NCBI RefSeq assembly: GCF_036250695.1
Contig: NZ_CP109427.1
Location: 2,604,001 to 2,668,000 of the forward strand
Direction of reading: 5' to 3'
Source of the DNA: Streptomyces sp. NBC_01497
Lineage (GTDB): Bacteria > Actinomycetota > Actinomycetes > Streptomycetales > Streptomycetaceae
DNA: 64,000 nucleotides
This document shows positions 34,049 to 42,965 of the stretch, piece by piece; position 1 is the stretch's first letter, and every line of letters begins with the position of its first letter. The notes under the pieces are model-generated. The model had not been told where the DNA came from. It saw only the letters and a list, made by a program, of their open reading frames with translations, and made no database searches. The position numbers and the translations under genes are program-made.

Positions 34049-35061
34049 AGCTCGTCCTCCTCTTTCAGGATGACGCGGAAGTAGTAGGACATCAGGGCCA
34101 CCAGGATGACGATGGTGAGCATGGAGATGGCGGCACCGGTGCCGAAGTGCTGGTTGCCGAAGCCCTCGACGTACGCGTAGACCGGCAGCGTCTCGGTGAG
34201 TCCCTCGGGACCGCCCGCGTTGAGCGCGTAGACCTGGGTGAACGCCTTGAAGACCCAGATGATCTCCAGGAACGTGGTGCTCAGGAAGAACGGCTTGAGC
34301 ATCGGGAACACCACTTGCCAGAAGGTGCGCCAGGCGCTCGCGCCGTCCATCCTGGCCGCCTCGAAGATCTCCGCGGAGACGGTCGTCAGCCCGGCGAAGA
34401 GGTTGAGCGCCACGAAGGGGATGGAACCCCAGACGATCATCAGGGTGATCACGGCGAACGTGGAGAGCTGGTGACTGAACCAGTTGTAGCCGTGCATGGA
34501 GTGCCAACCGATGCCGTTCAGGCCCCAGTTGACGACACCGTTCTGGGTGTCGAACAGCCACTGGTAGACCGTGGTGCCCGCGACCTGCGGCATCGCCCAG
34601 GCGAAGACGAGGCCGAGGGAGAGAAGCAGCCGCATCCGCTTGCCGAGCCGGTTGAGCAGGAGCCCGATGAGCGTGCCGGCCACCATGATGAGGACGACGT
34701 TGGCGGCGGTGAACGCGACCGAACGGCCCGCCGTGTGCCAGAACTCGGAACTCGTCAGCTGGTCGGTGTAGTTGCCGAAGCCGTTCCACACCGTGGTGTG
34801 CTGGATGAGCTGGAACGGTTCGAGCGTCTGGAAGGAGATGATCAGGTTGCGGAGAAGCGGGTAGCCGAGCAGCAGCGCCGTGGCGACGAGCGTCGGCAGC
34901 AGGAGCAGGTACGGCACGAAGTGCGCGCCGCGCCCCGTACCCGACGGGCGGACGGGTCTGCCGGGAGCCGTGCTCCCCGCGGTGAGTGCGGTGCCGGCCT
35001 CGGGCGGGGTCACCGCCGGATCGGGCCCCCTGGTCTTGGTGCCTCTGTACTGCGCGGCCAT
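34045..35061 (-). CDS. dasB: Chitobiose ABC transporter permease DasB
   Basis: The 338-residue MalF-type permease has a 45-residue polar N-terminus, then TMs beginning VPYLLLLPTLVATALLLGYPLL. Its EAA loop is AEIFEAARMDGASAWRTFWQVVFPML. It forms the membrane channel with DasC. It is separated from dasA by 112 bases with a strong stem-loop, which can lower its expression relative to the binding protein. Confidence 0.95.
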   Translation of the reverse strand: MAAQYRGTKTRGPDPAVTPPEAGTALTAGSTAPGRPVRPSGTGRGAHFVPYLLLLPTLVATALLLGYPLLRNLIISFQTLEPFQLIQHTTVWNGFGNYTDQLTSSEFWHTAGRSVAFTAANVVLIMVAGTLIGLLLNRLGKRMRLLLSLGLVFAWAMPQVAGTTVYQWLFDTQNGVVNWGLNGIGWHSMHGYNWFSHQLSTFAVITLMIVWGSIPFVALNLFAGLTTVSAEIFEAARMDGASAWRTFWQVVFPMLKPFFLSTTFLEIIWVFKAFTQVYALNAGGPEGLTETLPVYAYVEGFGNQHFGTGAAISMLTIVILVALMSYYFRVILKEEDEL

Positions 35062-35111
35062 GCTTCTCGCTTCCTCGTACCGTCCGCTGCGAACGCGTCA
35101 GCCCGCCGCCG

Positions 35112-35157
35112 TCCGCCCGCCGCGCTCCGCGGGGAGGCGGGGCGCGCGGCGGGCGGA
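35112..35157 (-). terminator. Stem-loop between dasA and dasB
   Basis: TCCGCCCGCCGCGC (35112-35125) pairs with GCGCGGCGGGCGGA (35144-35157). Lying after the binding-protein gene of the operon, it may be a partial terminator or an mRNA-stabilising end giving more DasA than permease. Confidence 0.75.
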
Positions 35158-35173
35158 GGGACGTTCGGGCCTG

Positions 35174-36451
35174 CTACTTCTGGCTGAGCCGCTTGTCCAT
35201 CTCGGTGTCGGCCTTCTGCGCGGCGGCCGACGGGGACTGCCCCTGGAGCACGCCGGTCATGAAGAGCGTCGTGATCGGGTTGGGGGCGTTCTCGACGCTT
35301 CCCCACGCCGGGATCAGCGGCGTCGTACCGCCGTTGGCCGCGGCCGCGGCGGAGACGGTGCCGAACTCGTTGCCCGCCAGGTTGGTGTTGAGCGCCGACT
35401 TGTTCGGGACGACGCCACCCTCCTTCGCGAGCGCGCCCTCGAACTGGTCGGACATGGCCAGCTTGAGGAAGTTCAGCGCACCCTTGGGGTTCTTGGTCCC
35501 CTGCGAGATGGCGAGGTTGGAACCGCCGAGGAAGACCGCGGCGGTCTTGTCGGCCGTCTTGCCCGGTACCGGGAAGTAGCCGATCTGGTCCTTCAGCGCC
35601 GGGTTCTTGGCGAGGGCGCCCGCGCCCTCCCAGCCGAGGCCGATGAACGCGCCGACGTCGCCCTTGGCGAAGACGTCGGACTGCTGGGGCGTCGCCTCGT
35701 CCTTGTCCTTGGGCGCCGTGCCGAAGGAGTTGAGCTTCTTGTACAGGTTGATGGCCTGCGCCGCCTGCGGCGTGTCCAGGTTGGCCTTGTAGGTGTCGCC
35801 GTCCTTCTTGACGAGGTCGGCGCCCGAGTCGAGCAGCAGACCGTCGAAGGCGTACCAGTCCTGGCCGGGCAGGTACAGCGCGTCCTTGGTGCCCTTGGCC
35901 TTGATCTTGGTGAGGTCCGCGAAGAGCTCGTCCTGCGTCTTGGGCGTGGCGGTGATGCCCGCGCCCGCCCAGATCTTCTTGTTGTAGATCACGACGCGGC
36001 TGGCCGCGTACCACGGCACGGCGATCTGCTTGCCGTCGAAGACCGCGGACTTGGCCATCGCGGGCAGCCAGTCGGAGGCGCCGAGCGCCGCCTTGTCGCT
36101 GTCCAGCGCCTTCAGGCCGCCGGTCTGGGCGTAGTACGGGGTCTGCGTGTTACCGACCTCGATGACGTCCGGCGGAGTGGACTCCGACAGCGCGGTGGTC
36201 AGCTTCTGCTGGATGCCGTCCCACGGCTGTACCGCGATCTTGACCTTCTTGCCGGGGTACTTCTTCTCGTACGCCGCGGTGATCTGCTTCGTCCAGTTGG
36301 GAGGGTTGGAACCACTCATCAACCACACCGTGATGGTATTTCCGGCGTCCCCACCACTCGCCTTGCTGTCGCTGCCGCCGGAGCCGCCGCACGCGGCGAC
36401 ACCGATCATGATCCCCGCGACACCGATCGCCCCTATGAGCTTCCGCTTCAC
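35174..36451 (-). CDS. dasA: Chitobiose-binding lipoprotein DasA
   Basis: The 425-residue family 1 extracellular solute-binding protein has a signal peptide with lipobox GVAAC (Cys21), then VWLMSGSNPPNWTKQITAAYEKKYP, APVEVGN-like VIEVGNTQTPYYAQTGGL and PALKDQIGYFPVPG. It binds N,N'-diacetylchitobiose outside the membrane and delivers it to DasBC. Two dre-like palindromes sit 85-125 bases upstream, so DasR represses it; GlcN-6-P is the known DasR inducer. Confidence 0.95.
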   Translation of the reverse strand: MKRKLIGAIGVAGIMIGVAACGGSGGSDSKASGGDAGNTITVWLMSGSNPPNWTKQITAAYEKKYPGKKVKIAVQPWDGIQQKLTTALSESTPPDVIEVGNTQTPYYAQTGGLKALDSDKAALGASDWLPAMAKSAVFDGKQIAVPWYAASRVVIYNKKIWAGAGITATPKTQDELFADLTKIKAKGTKDALYLPGQDWYAFDGLLLDSGADLVKKDGDTYKANLDTPQAAQAINLYKKLNSFGTAPKDKDEATPQQSDVFAKGDVGAFIGLGWEGAGALAKNPALKDQIGYFPVPGKTADKTAAVFLGGSNLAISQGTKNPKGALNFLKLAMSDQFEGALAKEGGVVPNKSALNTNLAGNEFGTVSAAAAANGGTTPLIPAWGSVENAPNPITTLFMTGVLQGQSPSAAAQKADTEMDKRLSQK

Positions 36452-36535
36452 GTCACCCTCCTCAGGGAATCCCGCTACCCCCCGCCCACCGCGAAGACTG
36501 ACGACACGTGCTGCCCGGGCCGGGACGTGGTCTTT

Positions 36536-36551
36536 AATGGTTTAGACCAGT
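36536..36551. promoter_or_regulatory. dre site 1, dasA-dasR region
   Basis: AATGGTTTAGACCAGT agrees with the DasR pattern at 12-13 of 16 positions. It is the site nearer dasA in the 304-base divergent region (36452-36755) and should cover the dasA promoter. Confidence 0.85.
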
Positions 36552-36559
36552 ACGGGGAG

Positions 36560-36575
36560 CTTGGCCTAGACCTTT
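36560..36575. promoter_or_regulatory. dre site 2, dasA-dasR region
   Basis: CTTGGCCTAGACCTTT keeps TGG-CTAGACC of the dre pattern. It lies 24 bp (centre to centre) from site 1, on nearly the same helix face. A TATAAG (36592-36597) that could be the dasR -10 follows about 16 bases after it, so site 2 overlaps the dasR -35 region and may give autoregulation. Confidence 0.75.
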
Positions 36576-36755
36576 AGGGGTGTCAAGGGTGTATAAGAAG
36601 GGCTGTCGTGTCCGTTATCGGACCGACACCTGAGGGAGCGCGGGCCAACTCCCGACCACGGAGCCGTGTCCCAGCACCGCGCCGTGCCACCATGTGAGCC
36701 GCGACAGACGGAGGAGCCGGTGACGGCAGGAGCACAGGAGCCGGGAAGGCAGGTC

Positions 36756-37529
36756 ATGGCGGACGGGGGAACCGGCACCACAGGGACCGAGAGTAGCGGC
36801 GCCGCCGTCACCCGCACCGCCCGGGTACCAAAGTATTACCGCCTGAAGAGGCATCTGCTGGACATGACACGGACGATGCCGCCCGGCACGCCCGTACCGC
36901 CGGAGCGCACACTCGCCGCCGAGTTCGACACCTCCCGCACCACGGTGCGCCAGGCACTGCAGGAGCTGGTGGTCGAGGGCCGGCTCGAACGCATCCAGGG
37001 CAAGGGCACATTCGTCGCGAAACCCAAGGTCTCGCAGGCCCTGCAACTCACCTCGTACACCGAGGACATGCGCGCGCAGGGCCTCGAACCCACCTCGCAG
37101 CTCCTGGACATCGGCTACGTGACGGCCGACGAGAACCTCGCCGGACTGCTGGAGATCACCACCGGCGGCCGGGTGCTGCGCATCGAACGCCTGCGCCTCG
37201 CGAGCGGCGAGCCGATGGCGATCGAGACCACGCACCTGTCCGCGAAGAGGTTCCCGGCGCTGCGCCGCTCACTGGTCAAGTACACCTCTCTGTACACGGC
37301 GTTGGCCGAGGTCTACGGGGTGCGCCTGGACCGGGCCGAGGAGACGATCGAGACCTCGCTGGCCACTCCGCGCGAGGCGGGTCTGCTGGGCACCGACGTC
37401 GGCCTGCCGATGCTGATGCTCTCGCGTCATTCGGTGGACCAGCGGGGCGAGGCAGTGGAGTGGGTGCGGTCGGTCTACCGGGGCGACCGCTACAAGTTCG
37501 TTGCCACGCTCGAACGACCGGCCGGCTGA
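36756..37529 (+). CDS. dasR: GntR/HutC-family global regulator DasR
   Basis: The 257-residue protein has a GntR winged helix ([11 protein letters not shown], then [18 protein letters not shown] with [15 protein letters not shown], and the wing [11 protein letters not shown]) and a UTRA effector domain ([53 protein letters not shown]). It is very close to S. coelicolor DasR apart from the N-terminal tail. It binds dre sites and is released by glucosamine phosphates. ATG 36756 has GGAAGGCAGG upstream and fits the known length (254). Confidence 0.97.
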   Translation: MADGGTGTTGTESSGAAVTRTARVPKYYRLKRHLLDMTRTMPPGTPVPPERTLAAEFDTSRTTVRQALQELVVEGRLERIQGKGTFVAKPKVSQALQLTSYTEDMRAQGLEPTSQLLDIGYVTADENLAGLLEITTGGRVLRIERLRLASGEPMAIETTHLSAKRFPALRRSLVKYTSLYTALAEVYGVRLDRAEETIETSLATPREAGLLGTDVGLPMLMLSRHSVDQRGEAVEWVRSVYRGDRYKFVATLERPAG

Positions 37530-37729
37530 GGGGCCGCCGCGGCCGGCTCTGAAAGAGACCGCCGAACCGGACCCCCGGCGGGCCACGCCGGGGTTGTCCG
37601 ATGATCCGCTGGTCGACTCGCGGGTGACCGTTGCCGTTCCGATACCCGGACGGGGGGTGACGCGACGCTTGTCCCGCGATTGGATGGCCCCCGCAGTACC
37701 AGCTGATCAAGCAAGGGGGACGGCAGCCC

Positions 37730-38029
37730 ATGACCGAAGTTCCGCAGGAGCCCGACACCCCGGCGGGCGGCGAACGGCCCCCGACCGTGACGCCGTTGCG
37801 CGTCGTCATCGGCGTGTGCCTGGTGATCCCGTTCGTCGCCATGCTCTGGGTGGGTTCCTACGCTCGGGTCGACCCGACGTTCATCGGGATCCCGTTCTTC
37901 TACTGGTACCAGCTGATGTGGGTGCTCATCACCACCGCACTGACGATGACCGCCTACAAGCTCTGGCAGCACGACCAGCGTTCCCGCGCGGCCTCCCGCG
38001 CCGGGCGTGAAGGAGGTGCCGCACGATGA
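37730..38029 (+). CDS. DUF3311 small membrane protein, symporter partner
   Basis: The 99-residue protein has two TM segments (LRVVIGVCLVIPFVAMLWVG and IGIPFFYWYQLMWVLITTAL). This is the DUF3311 pattern found next to sodium:solute symporters, as in corynebacterial mctB-mctC. Its stop overlaps the next start (ATGA). It is probably needed for assembly or activity of the symporter. No clear promoter was recognised in the 200 bases before it. Confidence 0.88.
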   Translation: MTEVPQEPDTPAGGERPPTVTPLRVVIGVCLVIPFVAMLWVGSYARVDPTFIGIPFFYWYQLMWVLITTALTMTAYKLWQHDQRSRAASRAGREGGAAR

Positions 38030-39645
38030 ACGGCGGTGTCAACGGCGTCGCTCTCGGCGTCTTCATCTTCTTCTTCCTCGCCGTGACCGTCCTGGGCTTC
38101 CTCGCGGCACGCTGGCGCAAGGCGTCCAACGAGAACAGCCTGGAGGAATGGGGCCTGGGCGGCCGGTCGTTCGGCACCTGGGTGACCTGGTTCCTGCTCG
38201 GCGGCGACCTCTACACGGCGTACACGTTCGTCGCGGTACCCGCGGCGATCTACGCCGCCGGCGCGTCGGGCTTCTTCGCCGTCCCGTACACGATCCTCGT
38301 GTACCCGCTGATCTTCACGTTCCTGCCGCGCCTGTGGTCGGTCTCGCACCGGCACGGGTACGTCACGCCGTCGGACTTCGTCCGCGGCCGGTTCGGCTCG
38401 AAGGGCCTCTCGCTCGCGATCGCCGTCACCGGCATCCTCGCGACCATGCCGTACATCGCGCTCCAGCTCGTGGGCATCCAGGCCGTCCTGGACGTGATGG
38501 GCATCGGCGGTGGCGCGGACACCAACTGGTTCGTCAAGGACCTGCCGCTGTTCATCGCCTTCCTCGTGCTCGCCGCGTACACGTACGTGTCCGGGCTGCG
38601 GGCCCCGGCGCTGATCGCGTTCGTCAAGGACAGCCTGATCTACATCGTCATCCTGGTCGCGATCATCTACATCCCGATCAAGCTCGGCGGCTTCGACGAC
38701 ATCTTCGCCAAGGCCGCGCACGCCTTCTCGCAGGTGAACCCGGCCACCGGGAAGCCGAAGGGCGCCCTCGCGCCGGCGGCCACCGGGCAGTGGGGTTACG
38801 CGACGCTGGCTCTGGGCTCGGCGCTCGCCCTGTTCATGTATCCGCACTCCATCACGGCGACCCTCTCCAGCCGCAGCCGTGAGGTGATCCGGCGCAACAC
38901 GACCATGCTGCCGCTGTACTCGCTGATGCTGGGCCTGCTGGCGATCCTCGGCTTCATGGCGATCGCGGCCGGGGTGAAGGTGACGAACGGGCAGCTGGCG
39001 ATCCCGACCCTGTTCGCGCAGATGTTCCCGAGCTGGTTCGCGGGCGTGGCGTTCGCGGCGATCGGCATCGGCGCGCTGGTACCGGCGGCGATCATGTCGA
39101 TCGCGGCGGCGAACCTGTTCACGCGCAACATCTACCGCGACTTCATCAAGCCCGACGCGACACCCGCCCAGGAGACCCGCGTCTCCAAGCTGGTCTCCCT
39201 GCTGGTGAAGGTCGGCGCGCTGGTCTTCGTGCTGGGCATGGACCAGACCGTGGCGATCAACTTCCAGCTGCTGGGCGGTATCTGGATCCTCCAGACCATG
39301 CCGGCGATCGTCAGTGGCCTGTTCACCCGCTGGTTCCACCGCTGGGCGCTGCTCGTCGGCTGGGCGGCGGGCATGGTGTACGGCACGCTCGCCGCCTACG
39401 GGGTGGCGAGCCCGACGCAGAAGCACTTCGGCGGCTCGTCCGCGGAGATCCCCGGCATCGGGCAGATCGGCTACATCGGCATGACCGCGTTCGTGCTGAA
39501 CGTCGTGGTCGCGGTCGTCCTGACGTTCGTCTTCAGGGCGTTCAAGGCGCCGGAGGGCATGGACGAGACGACGGCGAGCGACTACGTGGCCGACGCCGGC
39601 GACAAGGACGTCGTGGTGGAGCTGCCGCCCGCGCCGGTGAACTGA
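38026..39645 (+). CDS. Sodium:solute symporter, monocarboxylate type (MctC/ActP-like)
   Basis: The 539-residue SSS-family protein has about 13 TM segments. Features are NENSLEEWGLGGRSFGTWVTWFLLGGDLYTAYTF near the N-terminus, YVTPSDFVRGRFGSKGLS, FIAFLVLAAYTYVSGLRAPALIAFVKD, and PHSITATLSSRSREVIRRNTTMLP. This resembles acetate/pyruvate/propionate uptake carriers of actinobacteria. The strong GGAGGTG ribosome site lies inside the end of the preceding gene, so the two are coupled. Substrate assignment is by family. Confidence 0.92.
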   Translation: MNGGVNGVALGVFIFFFLAVTVLGFLAARWRKASNENSLEEWGLGGRSFGTWVTWFLLGGDLYTAYTFVAVPAAIYAAGASGFFAVPYTILVYPLIFTFLPRLWSVSHRHGYVTPSDFVRGRFGSKGLSLAIAVTGILATMPYIALQLVGIQAVLDVMGIGGGADTNWFVKDLPLFIAFLVLAAYTYVSGLRAPALIAFVKDSLIYIVILVAIIYIPIKLGGFDDIFAKAAHAFSQVNPATGKPKGALAPAATGQWGYATLALGSALALFMYPHSITATLSSRSREVIRRNTTMLPLYSLMLGLLAILGFMAIAAGVKVTNGQLAIPTLFAQMFPSWFAGVAFAAIGIGALVPAAIMSIAAANLFTRNIYRDFIKPDATPAQETRVSKLVSLLVKVGALVFVLGMDQTVAINFQLLGGIWILQTMPAIVSGLFTRWFHRWALLVGWAAGMVYGTLAAYGVASPTQKHFGGSSAEIPGIGQIGYIGMTAFVLNVVVAVVLTFVFRAFKAPEGMDETTASDYVADAGDKDVVVELPPAPVN

Positions 39646-39678
39646 CCCCGTACGCGAGGCTCGTAGCGGTACGTACGG

Positions 39679-39727
39679 CGGCGGGCCGCCGGTCCCCCCT
39701 CACCGGGGAACCGGCGGCCCGCCGTTT
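39679..39727 (+). terminator. Hairpin terminator after the symporter operon
   Basis: A 15-bp stem CGGCGGGCCGCCGGT (39679-39693) with its complement (39710-39724), extended by an inner CCCC/GGGG pairing, is followed by TTT. Confidence 0.88.
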
Positions 39728-39744
39728 CGCGCCCGGGGCGGGCC

Positions 39745-42036
39745 TCACGCCCTCGTGTCGGCCGGGCCCGGACGGGGCTCGTGCGGTTGCGTGCTCTGCC
39801 CCGGTACGGCGGCCCGCCCGGCCGGTGCGGCATGGGCGTGGGCCGGTGCGGCCGGTGCGGCGGCCTGCGCCGTGGGGACGGCCGGGTCGGCGGTGTCGGA
39901 CGCCACGACGACGATCTCGTCCTCCGCGCTCCAGGAACGCCGTTCGCCCTTGTGCGGGTTGAGCCGGACCCCGTGGTCCGGCGCCATCGCCCGCCGGTCG
40001 TGACGGCGGTAGCCGATGGCGCACTCGCCCCGGTCGCGCGCGGCGGCCACGACGGTGGCGAAGGTGGCCTCCCGGCCCGGGCGGACGTAGGCCCCCGCCC
40101 CCCGCAGGCAGACCGTGCTGCCCTCGGCGGAGAACAACTCGTCGAACACCGGCGCCAGATGCCGGTTCTGCGCGATCTGCGCCATCAGCAGTCCGGTCAG
40201 CTGCCCGCTGACGATGACGTCCGAGCCGGGATTGACCGGCGCCAGCGGCCGGTTGCGGTCGTCGGTGAGTTCGGTGACCACGCCCAGCTCGCGCCCGGTG
40301 CGCTCCTCCAGCAGCCGCAGGGCCAGCAGCGTGACCAGCGTCCAGTCGTCGGGACGCTCCGGCCCTTCACCAGGATCGGGACCGAGGACCACCAGGCCGT
40401 CGTACGGGGCGAGGTCGAGCCCGAGGAGGGTTTCGGGCCGCGACAGCGCGGCCGAGTGGAACCGCACGCACAGCTGGCCGGCCGCCGCGTCCCCCGGCTC
40501 CGAGGCCGGCTCCGACGCGGGCCCCACCTCCGAGGCCGGCTCCGACGCGGGCGCCGGGGCCGGCCGCGACGGCGGGGCCGTGTCCGGTCCGCCGTGCGCG
40601 CCCGCCCCCGGTTCCGGCGCCCGTTCCGGCCCGGGCCCCGGTGCCGGCTCCCTCGGGCCCGGTACGGCCTGGTCCGTGATCACGTCGAGCACGGAACCGG
40701 GCCGGGCCGTGCGCCGCAACTGGCCGACGACCAGGGGCGCCCGCCGGTTCCAGCCCAGCAGCAGCAGGCGCGCGGCGGCCTCCGAGCTCGGCGGGCCCGA
40801 GGTGATCGCCGAGCGGTCGACGAGGTGCCGGCAGTCCGCCACCGGCGTCGTGTCGTCGTCCTGGGCGAGGACGATCAGGCTGCTGCCCGGCGCGACGACC
40901 GTGTCGGCGGGCGGATTCAGCAGCGTTCGTCCCTGGGGCGTGCGCAGGCCGAGTACGCACGACTCCGCGTGGGCGAGCAGGGTCGCGCCGAAGGGACGGC
41001 CGTGGAAGCCGGTCGCATCGGCGAGGTGGAACTCGTCGCCGGCGAAGTCGAGCAGGTCGCGCAGGACGAGGGAGAGGCCGGGGCGCCCGGCGCACTGGGC
41101 GATCAGCCGGGCCGTGACCGTGTCGCTCTGGAGGACCGTGCCGCGCGGGCCCGCCGCAAGCCGGGCCGGAGCGCGGTAGCGGTCGTCCCGCACCATCGCC
41201 AGCACCGGCGGCCCGACTGATCCGTCCGACACACCAGGCCCGCCCGGCCCGCCCGATCCGACCGGCCCGCCCGGCCCGCCCGATCCGACCGGCCCGCCTG
41301 GCCCGACCGGCCCGTCGGCGAGAACGGCTCGCAGGGCGAGCAGGATCCGCAGCACCTCCGCGTCGGCGGTCGCCTCCCCGGACGGCAGGACGAGCACCGT
41401 GCGCGCGGTGCGGGGGCTCACCACCGCGAGGACGGCCGGATCGCTCGCGGGCCCGCTGCGGCAGATGATCCGGGTACGCCGGCCGGGTCGGGTCCTCGCC
41501 GCGAGCGCACGCTCCATCTCGGTCTTGTCCCGGTCGGCGAGCACGACGATGGCGGAGGGCCGGTGCGCGGCCTGCGCGGCCACCAACTCACCCACCACCG
41601 TCGCCACCTGGTCCGACCAGCCCAGCACGACGACGTGGCCCTGTTCGAGGACGGTGGACCGGCCACGGCTCAACTCCGCCATCCGCTCGGTCAGTCCCGT
41701 GGTGATCACGCCGACGAGGGTGGACACGCACAGCAGGGCGACCGTGCCGAGCAGAGCCGCCAGCACCATGCCCAGCGGCGTGTCCGGCACCGTGCCCAGG
41801 CGCAGCGTCTCCGCGCTGGTCCGCCACGCGGCCGTCAGCCGGCCCGGCAGCGACCGCGGCGAAGTGGGGTCCGTCCACACCAGTACGGCGCTGACCGGGA
41901 GCACGAAGACCAGGCAGGTGATCACCAGCCAGCCCATCAGGGTGCCGGTGCTGCGCGCCAGCGTGCGGTCGAACCGGTAACGCGCCCGGTCGCGTAACGC
42001 GGACGTCCGCGACCCCTTCGGTCTTCCCACTCCCAC
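39745..42036 (-). CDS. CASTOR/POLLUX-like ion channel protein with RCK-type domains
   Basis: The 763-residue protein has two N-terminal TM segments (TLMGWLVITCLVFVLPVSAVLVW and PLGMVLAALLGTVALLCVSTLVGVITTGL). Two tandem Rossmann/RCK-like domains follow: GHVVVLGWSDQVATVVGEL, then RLLLLGWNRRAPLVVGQL, and LTDDRNRPLAPVNPGSDVIVSGQLTG. This is the pattern of plant CASTOR/POLLUX cation channels and actinobacterial relatives. Two low-complexity linkers, one collagen-like and one PASE-rich, interrupt the RCK parts and arise from DNA tandem repeats. GTG 42036 is the likely start (AAAGGGCGGG upstream). Confidence 0.85.
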   Translation of the reverse strand: MGVGRPKGSRTSALRDRARYRFDRTLARSTGTLMGWLVITCLVFVLPVSAVLVWTDPTSPRSLPGRLTAAWRTSAETLRLGTVPDTPLGMVLAALLGTVALLCVSTLVGVITTGLTERMAELSRGRSTVLEQGHVVVLGWSDQVATVVGELVAAQAAHRPSAIVVLADRDKTEMERALAARTRPGRRTRIICRSGPASDPAVLAVVSPRTARTVLVLPSGEATADAEVLRILLALRAVLADGPVGPGGPVGSGGPGGPVGSGGPGGPGVSDGSVGPPVLAMVRDDRYRAPARLAAGPRGTVLQSDTVTARLIAQCAGRPGLSLVLRDLLDFAGDEFHLADATGFHGRPFGATLLAHAESCVLGLRTPQGRTLLNPPADTVVAPGSSLIVLAQDDDTTPVADCRHLVDRSAITSGPPSSEAAARLLLLGWNRRAPLVVGQLRRTARPGSVLDVITDQAVPGPREPAPGPGPERAPEPGAGAHGGPDTAPPSRPAPAPASEPASEVGPASEPASEPGDAAAGQLCVRFHSAALSRPETLLGLDLAPYDGLVVLGPDPGEGPERPDDWTLVTLLALRLLEERTGRELGVVTELTDDRNRPLAPVNPGSDVIVSGQLTGLLMAQIAQNRHLAPVFDELFSAEGSTVCLRGAGAYVRPGREATFATVVAAARDRGECAIGYRRHDRRAMAPDHGVRLNPHKGERRSWSAEDEIVVVASDTADPAVPTAQAAAPAAPAHAHAAPAGRAAVPGQSTQPHEPRPGPADTRA
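40498..40557. repeat. 30-bp in-frame tandem repeat (linker 2)
   Basis: Two copies of a 30-base unit beginning CTCCGAGGCCGGCTCCGACG encode ten-residue repeats of the type PASEPASEVG in the channel protein. The period is a multiple of 3, so length change keeps the frame. Confidence 0.8.
41237..41290. repeat. 27-bp in-frame tandem repeat (collagen-like linker 1)
   Basis: Two identical 27-base units starting GGCCCGCCCGGCCCGCCCGA, with a degenerate third copy to about 41317, encode the nine-residue repeat GGPVGSGGP in the channel protein's first RCK region. Confidence 0.85.
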
Positions 42037-42354
42037 CCCGCCCTTTGTGCCCTGCGCCGCGCTCCAGGCGGGTACGGCACCGCCCCGCCCACCACCGCAC
42101 AGTGCCGCCCGCCGCACCGGAACACGCCGTATTCGAAGGCTGGTTCACCCTTTCGGGGAGGCGCACCGGCCAGGCGTACCGAGTGCGCCGGAGCGGACCG
42201 GCTCGCGGCTCGGGGAGCTCCGCGCCGCCCGGCGCGGGCCGGCTCGCGTGGATGCGGCTCCGCGCCGCCGGCACCGGACCGCCCCGGCCTCCCGCGTCTC
42301 TTCGCCGCCGCCCACCCGGGCCCGCTGTCACACCCCTCCCGCACACTGGACGGC
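42037..42354. other. Divergent region, channel gene / acetyltransferase
   Basis: These 318 bases contain no gene. A CACACT hexamer 7 bases before the acetyltransferase ATG (42355) may be its -10. Nothing else is clear. Confidence 0.4.
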
Positions 42355-42849
42355 ATGGACTTCACGATCAGGCGGGCGGAGCCGGGCGAGTACGCGCGCA
42401 TCGGCGCGATGACGGTGGACGTGTACATCGGGGAGGGCCTGGTGGCGCCGGACAATCCCTACGGAGAGCAGTTGCGGTCCGTGGAGATACGGGCGCGGGA
42501 GGCGGAGGTGCTGGTCGCGGCGGACCCCGACGGCACCCTGCTCGGCGCGGTGACGTACGCGGGGGACGGCGGCCCCTGGGCCGAGGTCGCGCGGGCCGAC
42601 GAGGCGGAGTTCCGGATGCTGGTCGTCGCGGCGGCGGCCCGCCGGCGCGGGGTTGGCGAGGCGCTGGTGCGCGCCTGCCTGACGCGAGCGCGCGAGGCGG
42701 GCCACCGGGGGGTCGCGCTGTCCACGGAGGCCCGCATGACCTCGGCGCACCGGATCTACGAGCGGCTCGGGTTCCTCCGGGATCCCTCGCGCGACTGGTC
42801 GCCGCGCCCGGGAGTGGACCTGCTGGTCTACGCGTTGGCGTTCTCCTAG
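42355..42849 (+). CDS. GNAT-family N-acetyltransferase
   Basis: The 164-residue GNAT enzyme starts FTIRRAEPGEYARIGAMTVD. Motif A is FRMLVVAAAARRRGVGEALVRACL (acetyl-CoA loop ARRRGVGEAL), and motif B is IYERLGFLRDPSRDW. The substrate is unknown. The ATG at 42355 has a CACACT hexamer 7 bases before it and no ribosome site, so it may be leaderless. Confidence 0.88.
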   Translation: MDFTIRRAEPGEYARIGAMTVDVYIGEGLVAPDNPYGEQLRSVEIRAREAEVLVAADPDGTLLGAVTYAGDGGPWAEVARADEAEFRMLVVAAAARRRGVGEALVRACLTRAREAGHRGVALSTEARMTSAHRIYERLGFLRDPSRDWSPRPGVDLLVYALAFS

Positions 42850-42965
42850 ACCGGTCCCCGGGACGCGAGCCTGCCGTATCGGGCGCGTGCGTCGCGGACC
42901 CGAACGGGCCGCCGGCGGGCCCCGGCGCGCGGGGCGCCCGGAGCGCGTCGGCCGGGCCCGGCCCC

